Below are positions 12,608 to 20,317 of a stretch of 64,000 nt of DNA, piece after piece. The translations under genes were made by a program, and so were the position numbers. Each line of letters starts with the position of its first letter. Position 1 is the stretch's first letter. This DNA comes from Leptotrichia sp. oral taxon 218 (GTDB taxonomy: Bacteria; Fusobacteriota; Fusobacteriia; Fusobacteriales; Leptotrichiaceae), in NCBI RefSeq assembly GCF_018128225.1, contig NZ_CP072377.1:1612001-1676000 (forward strand). Direction: 5' to 3'. The notes beneath the pieces are model-generated. The model was given only the letters and a program-made list of their open reading frames with translations, was not told the origin of the DNA and did not search any database.

Positions 12608-13855
12608 TTACACTACCCTTATTCTTTTAGGTGTGTTCAGCTCACCTCTATTGTATAGGATACTTAAATCCACAACTTTACTTTTCCTTAATATGTTTAA
12701 TGCTCCATTACAATCTGCATTTATGAGTTTACCTATGCTTGTTTGATATAGTCCTCTTTTTATCCTTTTTCCACTGAATATATATTCTTGCAGATTTTCT
12801 TTATCATATATTGGAATTTCATCTCCATCAAAGAAACTTGCTTTTGATGTATAACTTTCTTCTTGTAGTTTGAATTCTATTCCATATAGTTTACATAGAT
12901 ATATTAATTTATCTCTTAATTTTCCATATGGTATGTTTACAAAGTTCTGATTATTTATACTTCCTATATTTGAATTTCTTTGAAAATCTTCGTTACATCC
13001 TAGAACTAGTTTTCCTATATCATTATTAAGACAATAATTTACAATTATTCTTGCTGCTTTTGAAAGATAATCTTCTATACGATTATTTCTCTTTCTAGTT
13101 ATTCTCTTTTGTCTTAATGTTGTGTGCTTAATCTTTTGCTTATCTTTAATGCTTTGCAATTTTGCATTTGTCTTGTTATAGTATTGATTAATTGACTTTA
13201 ATTTTCTACCATCTATTATGAATGAAGTTCCAGTATTTGTAACACAAGTACAAAGATTGTTTATACCTAAATCAATTCCTAGTACATTTTCTTTATTTAA
13301 TTCCCTTTGAACTTCTTCTACCTCATAAGTATATTGAATTTCAAAGTACCTAGAATGTTGTTTTGGTATTATTCTAATCTCTTTTATCTTCTTGCCTTTT
13401 AATACTGGTGGTAGCTTAATTTTAACTTCCTGATGAGTTTTCTTAAACGAATTTGAATAAGGAACTATCAGCATATCATCTTTTAATCTAACAAAACCTA
13501 TAACAAGAGTTGTAAAACCATCTTTATCAAGATATTTAGGTAATTTTATTTTTTTATTATCATATTGACCATTTTTAGCAAGTTTTAAAAGTCCAAAAAA
13601 TGATTTAAAACTTCCGTCTACTTCTTTTAGAATTTGTTGTGCCATATTAGAATTTAATTTTTTATAGTTCTCACTATTTTTAAGCATCTTATAGTTTTCA
13701 TTATAACTTAAATACTTTTTATTTTTAAAATAGTATTGTCTAACATTGTATATAGCCTGATTCTTTAAATTCTTAGCTATATGGCACAAATATTTTAAAT
13801 TTCTAAACTCCTTTTTACTAAGATGTTTTACCTGTTGTTTTAAAGTTAAATACAT
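12608..13855 (-). CDS. tnpB: TnpB RNA-guided nuclease of the IStron (zinc ribbon missing)
   Basis: TnpB proteins are omega-RNA-guided DNA endonucleases that help IS200/IS605 elements persist. The three RuvC acidic residues are present: D195 in GIDLGINNL, E289 in LGCNEDFQ and D381 in INADCNGALNI. Where canonical TnpB has a CxxC...CxxC zinc ribbon, this one reads EESYTSKASFFDGDEIP and then GKRIKRGLYQTSIGK, without cysteine pairs. Start is the ATG at 13855 after a perfect AAGGAGGTG; the GTG nine bases earlier is inside the spacing. About 415 residues, full length. The omega-RNA is expected to overlap the 3' end and extend to 12531. Confidence 0.92.
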   Translation of the reverse strand: MYLTLKQQVKHLSKKEFRNLKYLCHIAKNLKNQAIYNVRQYYFKNKKYLSYNENYKMLKNSENYKKLNSNMAQQILKEVDGSFKSFFGLLKLAKNGQYDNKKIKLPKYLDKDGFTTLVIGFVRLKDDMLIVPYSNSFKKTHQEVKIKLPPVLKGKKIKEIRIIPKQHSRYFEIQYTYEVEEVQRELNKENVLGIDLGINNLCTCVTNTGTSFIIDGRKLKSINQYYNKTNAKLQSIKDKQKIKHTTLRQKRITRKRNNRIEDYLSKAARIIVNYCLNNDIGKLVLGCNEDFQRNSNIGSINNQNFVNIPYGKLRDKLIYLCKLYGIEFKLQEESYTSKASFFDGDEIPIYDKENLQEYIFSGKRIKRGLYQTSIGKLINADCNGALNILRKSKVVDLSILYNRGELNTPKRIRVV

Positions 13856-13882
13856 AGATATCACCTCCTTTTCATCAGAGAT

Positions 13883-13888
13883 ATTATA
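13883..13888 (-). promoter_or_regulatory. Possible -10 element of the IStron tnpB
   Basis: Minus strand TATAAT, 28 bases before the ATG at 13855. No good -35 is seen at 16-18 bases, so this is tentative. Confidence 0.4.
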
Positions 13889-13954
13889 CTATATATCCTA
13901 CATTTTATCTATTAAAAAGTAATATTTTTTAAATATTTTTAAAGTTTTTAAAAC

Positions 13955-14377
13955 CCCGCAGCAGCGGGAAGCGTCGTTCACATAAGTACGCTACTACTTA
14001 TGCAGTTCTCTCATGAACTTCTTGTTATCTCTAACAAGCACAGACTATATCTTATCCATAGTGTATTTTGGCACCTTAGGCGAAACCACTTCCAATACCA
14101 ATCGCTTGTATTGTACTCCCCTCACGAGGGATAGTCGTTGAACTTTCCTTTTCAGGATTAGCTGCTGATTGTCTATTATCATAATGTTTAGAATTTAACC
14201 TTGCATCATCTAGTATATTTTTTCTGCTTTCGCCACCATCACACTTATACCATATATTATTACCTAGGTATTATGTTGTGGTCATACTAGCTTTAAGAGT
14301 TCCCAGCAGTTCAGTTTCTTGCACGGTTTTGCTCCGTGTCTACATACAAGTTTCCCTATATGCTTACTAAAATTTTC
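13955..14377 (-). ncRNA. Group I self-splicing intron core
   Basis: Read on the minus strand. The R element GTTCAACGACTA (14132-14143) and S element AAGATATAGTC (14043-14053) are classic; GACTAT pairs with ATAGTC as P7. CTGCTG (14304-14309) pairs with CAGCAG (14162-14167) as a P4-like helix. Between the P7 strands lie CCCTCGTGAGGGG and CAATAC...GTATTG, fitting P7.1/P7.2 of subgroup IA introns. Downstream are P9-type hairpins: CTTGTTA-GAGA-TAACAAG, AGTTC-ATGAGA-GAACT, and CCCGC-TGCT-GCGGG at 13955-13968. There is no open frame inside. Splice sites and P1 were not assigned. Confidence 0.82.
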
Positions 14378-14419
14378 GTACAATTCATCTCACGACTAAA
14401 GTCGCGAGTGTTCTTGTAC
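14378..14419 (-). repeat. Left-end structure of the IStron
   Basis: TTGTAC (14414-14419) and GTACAA (14378-14383) form an outer stem around the inner hairpin CTCGCGACTTTAGTCGTGAG (14389-14408). The inner hairpin repeats the right-end core. Confidence 0.7.
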
Positions 14420-14432
14420 TATTTAATAAAAA

Positions 14433-14461
14433 AGTATAACATAAAAAATAAATTATCACAA
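14433..14461 (-). promoter_or_regulatory. Promoter reading into the IStron and the LD-carboxypeptidase gene
   Basis: Minus strand TTGTGA (14456-14461), 17-base spacer, TATACT (14433-14438). The start would be near 14426, only a few bases before the left end of the IStron, so the carboxypeptidase message would contain the whole element. Confidence 0.6.
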
Positions 14462-14497
14462 TAAAATAAAAATTAAAAATACTAAAATTATTTTTTC

Positions 14498-14524
14498 TTG
14501 ACTTATTTTAAAATATGTTATACC
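14498..14524 (+). promoter_or_regulatory. Possible promoter for truA
   Basis: TTGACT (14498-14503), a short 15-base spacer and TATACC (14519-14524). The spacing is sub-optimal. A purine-rich leader follows up to the start codon. Confidence 0.4.
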
Positions 14525-14606
14525 ATTTTAAAAAAATAAAATAATAATTAAAACAATAATTTTTTAAAGAAAAAAAGAAAAAAAGAAAGAAAGAAAAGAA
14601 AAAAAT

Positions 14607-15344
14607 ATGAAAAAAAACATAAAAATAATTTACCAATACGATGGAAGTAAATTTTCTGGTTTTCAAAGACAAAAGTCACAAAAAACTGTGCAAGGAGAAA
14701 TTGAAAAAATTATAAAAAATTCTTTTTCTCAAGAAATAAATATGATTTCATCAGGTCGAACAGATAAAGGCGTTCACGCTTATGAGCAAGTATCAAATTT
14801 TTTTATTGACAAAAATATACCGATTGAGCCGATAAAAAGACAGCTTAATAAAAGTTTAAAAGGCGAGATAAAAATTTTAGCAATAAACGAGGTTTCTGAT
14901 ACATTTAATGCTCGATTTGATGCAAAAAGTCGTACTTATCTCTACATTATGAAGCTAGAAGATAAAATTACACCGTTTGAGAGTTCTTATGTCACGCCGA
15001 TTACAAAATCAATTGAAGTAAAAAAGTTTCAAAAAATTATGGATGAATTTATTGGAATTCATAATTTCAGCAGTTTTATGAAAAAAGATAAAGCGTATAG
15101 AAATCCTGTGAGAGAAATTTTTTACATAAAATGTTACTCTGAAAATAATACAATAAAAATTGAAATTTGTGGAAATGGATTTTTGAAAACAATGGTTAGA
15201 ATAATGATTGGTTCTGCACTTTCTGTTTATTTTGAAAAAGAAAATAGCGATTATATAAAAAAAAGACTTGAAAATCCAGATGAAAACTGTAAAAAAATAT
15301 TAGCTCGTTCTGAAGGACTATATTTATATAAAGTTAATTATTAA
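14607..15344 (+). CDS. truA: tRNA pseudouridine(38-40) synthase TruA
   Basis: TruA converts uridines 38-40 of the tRNA anticodon arm to pseudouridine. The catalytic aspartate sits in SGRTDKGVHA near residue 54, preceded by YDGSKFSGFQRQ; a later FLKTMVRIMIGS segment is also family-typical. The 245-residue length is normal. No clear Shine-Dalgarno sequence is seen; instead a run of A and G of about 40 bases precedes the ATG. Divergent from the IStron and carboxypeptidase unit. Confidence 0.95.
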   Translation: MKKNIKIIYQYDGSKFSGFQRQKSQKTVQGEIEKIIKNSFSQEINMISSGRTDKGVHAYEQVSNFFIDKNIPIEPIKRQLNKSLKGEIKILAINEVSDTFNARFDAKSRTYLYIMKLEDKITPFESSYVTPITKSIEVKKFQKIMDEFIGIHNFSSFMKKDKAYRNPVREIFYIKCYSENNTIKIEICGNGFLKTMVRIMIGSALSVYFEKENSDYIKKRLENPDENCKKILARSEGLYLYKVNY

Positions 15345-15467
15345 AATTTTAAATTACAAATTAATTCAATAGAATAAATTAATAAATTAAAGTAAAGTAA
15401 AAAAAGATAAGATAGAAAAGAAAATTAAAGTAAAAAAGAAAGAAAGGAAAGGAAAGAAAGAAGATTT

Positions 15468-15938
15468 ATGGAAAACTATAAAATAAAAGTTTTAGACGCA
15501 AAAAAAGATTCAGATTTGCTGTTTAAAATAGTGGAGCATGAAAACGAAGTATTTGGAGAAGCGACGGTTGGAAATTGGAATATAAAGCCATTTGCAAAAT
15601 ATGGAAAAGTTTTTGCTGCGATAACTGACGATGAAAAAGAAGAACTGATTTCAGTAATTGAAGTTCTTAGCAGTTTTGACGAAGATTTAGCTTACATCTA
15701 CGGAGTTTCTACAGTTCCAAAATTTGAGAAAAAAGGTTATGCAACAAAACTTTTGGAGTATACAATTCAATATTTAAAAAAAATAGGAATCAAAAAATTT
15801 GAACTAACCGTCGATATTGACAATTTTGCCGCACAAAAAATCTACAAAAAATTAAATTTTAAAATTGTAGAAGATTTAGAAAATGAATATGGCGATAATG
15901 TTAAAAGATATTTGATGAGATATGTTCAAAAAAAGTAA
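15468..15938 (+). CDS. GNAT-family N-acetyltransferase
   Basis: 156 residues. The acetyl-CoA binding motif A is YGVSTVPKFEKKGYATKLLEY (the core pattern is the KKGYAT loop followed by a helix), followed by a strand with KFELTVDIDNFAAQKIYKKLNF, the usual C-terminal GNAT pattern. The substrate cannot be read from sequence. It lies about 120 bases after truA behind a purine-rich leader with repeated AAGGAAAGG, which can serve as ribosome site. Confidence 0.85.
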   Translation: MENYKIKVLDAKKDSDLLFKIVEHENEVFGEATVGNWNIKPFAKYGKVFAAITDDEKEELISVIEVLSSFDEDLAYIYGVSTVPKFEKKGYATKLLEYTIQYLKKIGIKKFELTVDIDNFAAQKIYKKLNFKIVEDLENEYGDNVKRYLMRYVQKK

Positions 15939-15986
15939 AAAAAAATAAAAATAAATAAAAAAGGGTGTTATAAACATTTTTTTATA

Positions 15987-16018
15987 TAAAAAAAAATACC
16001 AATACCAGAAGGATTGAT
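15987..16018 (-). terminator. Terminator of the five-tRNA cluster
   Basis: On the minus strand ATCAATCC pairs with GGTATTGGT across a TTCT loop (one bulge), followed by nine T. It lies 20 bases after tRNA-Leu. Confidence 0.65.
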
Positions 16019-16036
16019 ATAAACAAAACTATTTTA

Positions 16037-16120
16037 TGGTGCGAAAGGTGGGACTCGAACCCACATGTCAAAGACGCTAGATCCTAAGTCTAGTGCGTAT
16101 GCCAATTTCGCCACTCTCGC
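16037..16120 (-). tRNA. tRNA-Leu (TAG)
   Basis: 84-nt tRNA with a variable arm (GCGTCTTTGACATG region), anticodon loop CTTAGGA (TAG), CCA encoded. Last gene of the cluster. Confidence 0.96.
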
Positions 16121-16137
16121 AAAAACTATTTTTAAAA

Positions 16138-16213
16138 TGGTGAGCCATACTGGGATCGAACCAGTGACACCTTGATTAAAAGTCAAGTGCTCTACCGACT
16201 GAGCTAATGGCTC
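16138..16213 (-). tRNA. tRNA-Lys (TTT)
   Basis: Acceptor GAGCCAT/ATGGCTC, anticodon loop CTTTTAA (TTT), discriminator A and CCA encoded. Confidence 0.96.
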
Positions 16214-16219
16214 ATATTA

Positions 16220-16296
16220 TGGGGTGATCGACGGGACTTGAACCCGCGACAACCAGTGCCACAAACTGGCGCTCTACCAACTGAACTACGATCACC
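16220..16296 (-). tRNA. tRNA-His (GTG)
   Basis: Anticodon loop TTTGTGG (GTG). The extra 5' G (G-1) opposite discriminator C73, the histidine identity feature, is encoded. CCA encoded. Confidence 0.96.
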
Positions 16297-16333
16297 ATAT
16301 ATATGAAAGTTTTATTTTAATTTTTAAATAAAA

Positions 16334-16409
16334 TGGAGCGGGAGACGAGGGTCGAACTCGCGACATTCAGCTTGGAAGGCTGACGCTCTACCAACTGAGC
16401 TACTCCCGC
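16334..16409 (-). tRNA. tRNA-Gly (TCC)
   Basis: Acceptor GCGGGAG/CTCCCGC, anticodon loop CTTCCAA (TCC), discriminator T, CCA encoded. Confidence 0.96.
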
Positions 16410-16416
16410 AAATTAG

Positions 16417-16493
16417 TGGTCGGTGTAGTAGGATTTGAACCTACGACCCCCTGCTCCCAAGGCAGGTGCGCTACCGAACTGCGCTATACACCG
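16417..16493 (-). tRNA. tRNA-Pro (TGG)
   Basis: Acceptor CGGTGTA/TACACCG, anticodon loop CTTGGGA (TGG), CCA encoded. First gene of the cluster Pro-Gly-His-Lys-Leu. Confidence 0.96.
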
Positions 16494-16540
16494 TTCCCAA
16501 GTTATTAAGTTTCTTTCTTAATATCCATTGGACGAGATAT

Positions 16541-16569
16541 ATAATATCATAAAAAAATTTTTTTGTCAA
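16541..16569 (-). promoter_or_regulatory. Promoter of the Pro-Gly-His-Lys-Leu tRNA cluster
   Basis: Minus strand TTGACA (16564-16569), 17-base spacer, TATTAT (16541-16546). The block AGTGTTGACA, an A/T-tract spacer and TATATxTCGTC is shared with the rRNA operon promoter. Confidence 0.82.
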
Positions 16570-16823
16570 CACTTTTTTTAAAATTTTTTTGATATTTTTC
16601 TCAAATTGTTTAAAAAGTCAGGAAAATAAACCATTTTTAAGAATATAAAAAAATTTTATTTTAGCTTCATATAGATAAAAAATATAAATTTTGATATACT
16701 TTTTTTGAAAATAAAGAAAAATAAAATAAAATAAAGAATAGTACGAAAAAAAAGAAAAGAAAGGAGAAGGAATAGGAAGAGGAAGAGAAAGAAACGAAAA
16801 TAAATGGAAAGAAAGGAAAAAAT
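16570..16823 (+). other. Gene-free stretch with a purine-rich leader
   Basis: 16570-16700 is AT-rich with no feature I can name. About 16728-16823, directly before cobD, is almost entirely A and G on the plus strand, with AAGGA close enough to the ATG to act as ribosome site. No cobalamin riboswitch pattern was seen. Confidence 0.5.
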
Positions 16824-17936
16824 ATGGATTTTCATGGCGGAAATATTTATAAGGTTTTTAGAGAAAAAAAAATTAAAAATATATTGGATTATAGCTCAAA
16901 TATTAATCCATTCGGGATTTCAAAAAAGTTAAAAAAAGTTATTTTTGAAAATCTGGAGATTTTGGAAAAATACCCCGATCCAGATTATTTTGAGTTGCGG
17001 GAAAAAATTGCAAAAAAAAATGGATTTAATTTGGAAAATATAATTTTGGGAAATGGAGCGACAGAAATTATATTTTTAATTGCAAAAGTTTTAGATCCAA
17101 AAAAAGTTTTGATTGTGGCACCAACTTTTGGGGAATACGAAAGAGCGGTAAAAAATTTACAAGATAAAGTTGAAATTCAATATTTTGAACTTGAAGAAAA
17201 AGAAAATTTCATATTTAATCAAAAAAAATTTGATAATATAATTGAAAAAAATTTTGATTTAGTTGTAATTTGCAATCCTAATAATCCAACTGGGAAATTT
17301 TTGAAAAAGGAAGAAATGGAAAAAATTTTAAGAAAATGTAACGAAAAAAGCACAAAACTTCTCGTAGATGAAGCATTTATTGAATTTGTTGAAAATTGGA
17401 GAGAAGAAACGATTGCTCATACAAAAGTTGATAAAAAAAATTTATTTGTAATTCGAGCATTTACAAAATTTTTTGCAATACCAGGACTTAGACTTGGTTA
17501 CGGGATTTGTTTTGATAAAGAGATTATTTGTAAAATGAATGAGAAAAAAGAACCGTGGAGCGTCAATAATTTGGCTGAAATTGCTGGAATTTGTGTGCTT
17601 GATGACTTAGAATATATAAAAAAGACAGAAAATTGGATAAAAAAAGAAAAAAAATATATGTTTGAAAAATTGTCAAAAATTAAAGAAATTGAAGTTTTTG
17701 AAACAGAAGTGAATTTTATCTTGGGAAAAATAAAAGATAGCTATTTTGAAAAAGGAATGGATTCTGAAAAATTGCAGGAAAAAATGTTAAAAAATGGAAT
17801 TTTAATTAGAAATGCCGAAAATTTTATATTTTTAAATAAAAGATTTTTTAGACTTGCAATTAAAGATAGAGAAAATAATGATATTGTTTTAAAGAAGTTA
17901 GCGTCAATTTTTTCAAAAAAATACAAAAATTTATAA
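16824..17936 (+). CDS. cobD: Threonine-phosphate decarboxylase-like PLP aminotransferase (CobD/HisC family)
   Basis: CobD makes (R)-1-amino-2-propanol phosphate for the cobalamin nucleotide loop from threonine phosphate. The N-terminal DFHGGNIYKV is typical of CobD rather than HisC. The PLP lysine lies in AFTKFFAIPGLRLGYG near residue 220, CNPNNPTGK is the cofactor loop, and DEAFIEF carries the PLP aspartate. Length 370 is normal. Other cobalamin genes (cbiG, cobJ, cobU) occur at 31.5-35.5 kb, which supports the call over histidinol-phosphate aminotransferase. Confidence 0.82.
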   Translation: MDFHGGNIYKVFREKKIKNILDYSSNINPFGISKKLKKVIFENLEILEKYPDPDYFELREKIAKKNGFNLENIILGNGATEIIFLIAKVLDPKKVLIVAPTFGEYERAVKNLQDKVEIQYFELEEKENFIFNQKKFDNIIEKNFDLVVICNPNNPTGKFLKKEEMEKILRKCNEKSTKLLVDEAFIEFVENWREETIAHTKVDKKNLFVIRAFTKFFAIPGLRLGYGICFDKEIICKMNEKKEPWSVNNLAEIAGICVLDDLEYIKKTENWIKKEKKYMFEKLSKIKEIEVFETEVNFILGKIKDSYFEKGMDSEKLQEKMLKNGILIRNAENFIFLNKRFFRLAIKDRENNDIVLKKLASIFSKKYKNL

Positions 17937-18016
17937 TCTTGTAGTTCTTTAAAAATTGTGGTAAAATACATAAAGAATGAATAGATATTTTTGAAAGGAG
18001 AATTAAAAAATTACGG

Positions 18017-19737
18017 ATGGAATTGTTGACGAATAAAATAAAAAAATTGTTTTCTGAAAATATAAATAAAATTTTGAAAATAATTTTTCGGATAAAATCG
18101 ATATACAAAATTCTACGAAAAAAGAATTTGGAGATTTTCAAACGAATTTTGCTTTGGTCAGTTCTAAATTAATTGGAAAAAATCCTAGAGAAATAGCGAC
18201 AAAAGTTGTTACAGAATTCGAGAAAAACGAAATTATTGAAAAACTTGAAATCGCTGGACCTGGATTTATCAATATTTTTTTGAAAAATGAATTTTTAAAC
18301 GAAGAAATTAAAAAATTAGAAAATGAAAAATATGACTTTTCTTTTTTAGATACTGACAAAACAGTGATTATTGACTATTCTTCTCCAAACATTGCAAAAA
18401 GAATGCATATTGGACATTTGAGAAGTACAATAATTGGACATTCAATAAAAAAAATACTGGAATTTTTGGGAATAAAAGTTATTTCTGACAATCACATCGG
18501 AGATTGGGGAACCCAGTTTGGAAAACTTATTGTTGGATACAAAAATTGGCTGGATAAAGATTCCTATGAAAAAGATCCAATTGGAGAACTTGAACGAATT
18601 TATGTTTTATTTTCAGACAAAGTAAAAGAAGACCCGACTCTTGAAGAGAGCGCAAGATCAGAATTAAAAAAATTGCAGCAAGGTGATAGTGAAAATATTA
18701 AACTTTGGAAAGAGTTTATTGAAATTTCCTTAAAAGAATATAACAAGGTATACGACAGGCTTGGAATAAAATTTGATTATTATTACGGCGAATCTTTTTA
18801 CAACGATATGATGCCAGAAATTTTAAAAGAACTAAAAGAAAGAAATATTGCAAAGGAAGATCAAGGAGCACTAGTTGTATTTTTTGACGAGGATAAATTG
18901 CCGCCAGCAATTGTTCAAAAAAAAGACGGAAGTTTTTTGTATGCGACATCAGATCTTGCGACTGTGAAATTTAGAAAAGAAAAACTAAAAGTAGACGAAG
19001 CTATTTATGTGACGGATGACAGACAGCAGAATCACTTTAAACAGGTGTTTGAAATTGGAAAAATGTTAGGTGAACCTTACGATTACAAAAAATTACATGT
19101 GATTTTTGGAATTATGAGATTTGGAGATGTAATTTTTTCTTCAAGAAGTGGAAATATTATAAGACTTGTCGATTTGCTTGATGAAGCTAAAAAGCAAGTT
19201 AAACAAGTTATTAACGAAAAAAATCCTGATATTCCAGAAGATGAGAAAGATGAAATTGCTGAAACTATTGGAAGCGGAGCGATAAAATATTTTGATTTAA
19301 GTCAAAATAGAACTAGTGATGTAACATTTACTTGGGACAAAGTTTTAAATTTTGAAGGAAATACTGGACCATATTTACAATATACATATGTTAGAATTAT
19401 GTCTATCTTTAGAAAATTAAAAGAAGAAAACATCACTTTAGAAAATAAAGAAATTGTTTTAGAAAATATGGACGGAATTGAAAGAGAACTTGCAGTTTCG
19501 CTTTTGAGATTTCCACAATTTGTTGTGAAAGCGTATGAAACACTAAAACCTAATATTATTGCTGAATATCTGTTTGACACAGCAAAATTATTTAATAACT
19601 TTTATAATTCAAAACAGATATTGAAAGAAGAAAATCCAAAAGTTCGAGATGCTAGAATTTTACTAGCGCAAAAAACTGCATTTATTTTAAAGCAAGGATT
19701 GGATTTATTAGGAATTAATACTGTAAATAGAATGTAA
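18017..19737 (+). CDS. argS: Arginyl-tRNA synthetase, frameshifted near the 5' end in this sequence
   Basis: ArgRS charges tRNA-Arg. The main frame contains the class I signature HIGHLRST (as MHIGHLRS), the FSSRSGN region in place of KMSKS, and a C-terminal anticodon-binding domain ending LLGINTVNRM. The expected N-terminus (ELLTNKIKKLFSENINKIL) is in another frame from the ATG at 18017. Frames change at 18077-18088 (AAAATAATTTTTC): one extra A or T would join them into a full protein continuing NFSDKIDIQNSTKKEFGDF. As read, the upstream frame stops at codon 52, and the main frame could begin only at a TTG (18154), without part of the N-terminal domain. The AGGAG at about 17996-18000 is unusually far (16 bases) from the ATG. 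Confidence 0.9.
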
Positions 19738-19808
19738 AATAAAATAAAGTAAAAGAGTAATTATAACATCAGGGGAAAAAAATTAATTTAAAATTGTATT
19801 AATATTAA

Positions 19809-19836
19809 TTGAGAATTAATGATTATAGTGTATACT
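19809..19836 (+). promoter_or_regulatory. Promoter of the candidate small RNA
   Basis: TTGAGA (19809-19814), 16-base spacer, TATACT (19831-19836). Confidence 0.65.
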
Positions 19837-19842
19837 ATACTC

Positions 19843-19918
19843 AGATCGATAAAAAGATCTAAAACCTCAATTAACCCCCCCTTTTATGAGACCTCTTTTT
19901 CGAAAGAGGTCTTTTACT
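19843..19918 (+). ncRNA. Candidate small RNA with a C-rich loop and strong terminator
   Basis: About 75 nt between argS and the next gene. It has its own promoter, a 5' hairpin AGATC/GATCT (19843-19847, 19856-19860), an unpaired segment holding seven consecutive C followed by TTTT, and a terminator AGACCTCTTT-TTCG-AAAGAGGTCT (19889-19912) with a T-run. No open frame is visible. The C-run could pair with G-rich ribosome sites. It could alternatively be an attenuated leader of the gene at 19986. Confidence 0.6.
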
Positions 19919-19985
19919 TTAATTAAGGGGATTAAATTTATTAACTAAAAAAATTTTTTAAATAAAAAAAGAAAAGAGGAAAAAA

Positions 19986-20276
19986 ATGGCTAAAAAAAAT
20001 GAATTTTCTTACAGTTACAGAGATGACAATGATTCGACAGGAGCAAACAAACTGTTAAAAAAAGCGGTATTATTGTTTATAATTTCTGCAATTTTGGTTG
20101 CAATATCACATTTTTTCTTAATTAAGGAAAAAGAATCTTTGGTGTCAAAAGCTCCTATTTTAAAAGAAAATAAGGAAAAATTGACAAAAGAGCTTGGTGA
20201 AATTAATGATCAAATTAAGTATACTGAAGATGGAAATAAAAGAACACAAGAAATTATAAAAAAATATGACAAATAA
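19986..20276 (+). CDS. Small single-pass membrane protein with coiled coil
   Basis: 96 residues. A polar N-terminus of about 24 residues (FSYSYRDDNDSTG), one transmembrane helix at about 25-46 (AVLLFIISAILVAISHFFLI), then a Lys/Glu-rich heptad-like helix to the end. I do not recognise a family. It lies 41 bases before the polysaccharide deacetylase, whose product has a similar layout (membrane helix then coiled coil), so the two may interact; that is inference. Ribosome site AGAGGAAAAAA. Confidence 0.7.
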   Translation: MAKKNEFSYSYRDDNDSTGANKLLKKAVLLFIISAILVAISHFFLIKEKESLVSKAPILKENKEKLTKELGEINDQIKYTEDGNKRTQEIIKKYDK

Positions 20277-20317
20277 AATAAAATAAAATAAATTAAATTA
20301 AATTGAGAGGTAAAAAA

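Larger units (their letters stand above)
12528..14420 (-). mobile_element. IStron-like element: group I intron core plus IS200/IS605-type tnpB
   Basis: About 1.9 kb. On the minus strand, in order: left-end hairpin (14378-14419), a group I intron core (about 13970-14377), tnpB (12608-13855) and a right-end hairpin (12531-12560). Both ends carry the same 15 bases, CACGACTAAAGTCGC on the plus strand, in the same orientation inside hairpins. There is no tnpA. Group I intron plus tnpB in one element is the definition of an IStron, known from Clostridioides difficile and Bacillus cereus group. It lies in the untranslated leader of the LD-carboxypeptidase gene. Exact ends are not proven. Confidence 0.82.

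Noticed and set aside
13954-13968. CCCGC-TGCT-GCGGG hairpin as a terminator ahead of tnpB
   Set aside because: The T-run is only four bases and the hairpin fits as a P9-type peripheral stem of the intron; termination remains possible but unsupported.
16570-16823. Cobalamin riboswitch before cobD, or before cbiG near 35531-35610
   Set aside because: I looked for the conserved B12-box (GCCACTG-like) and found none in either leader.
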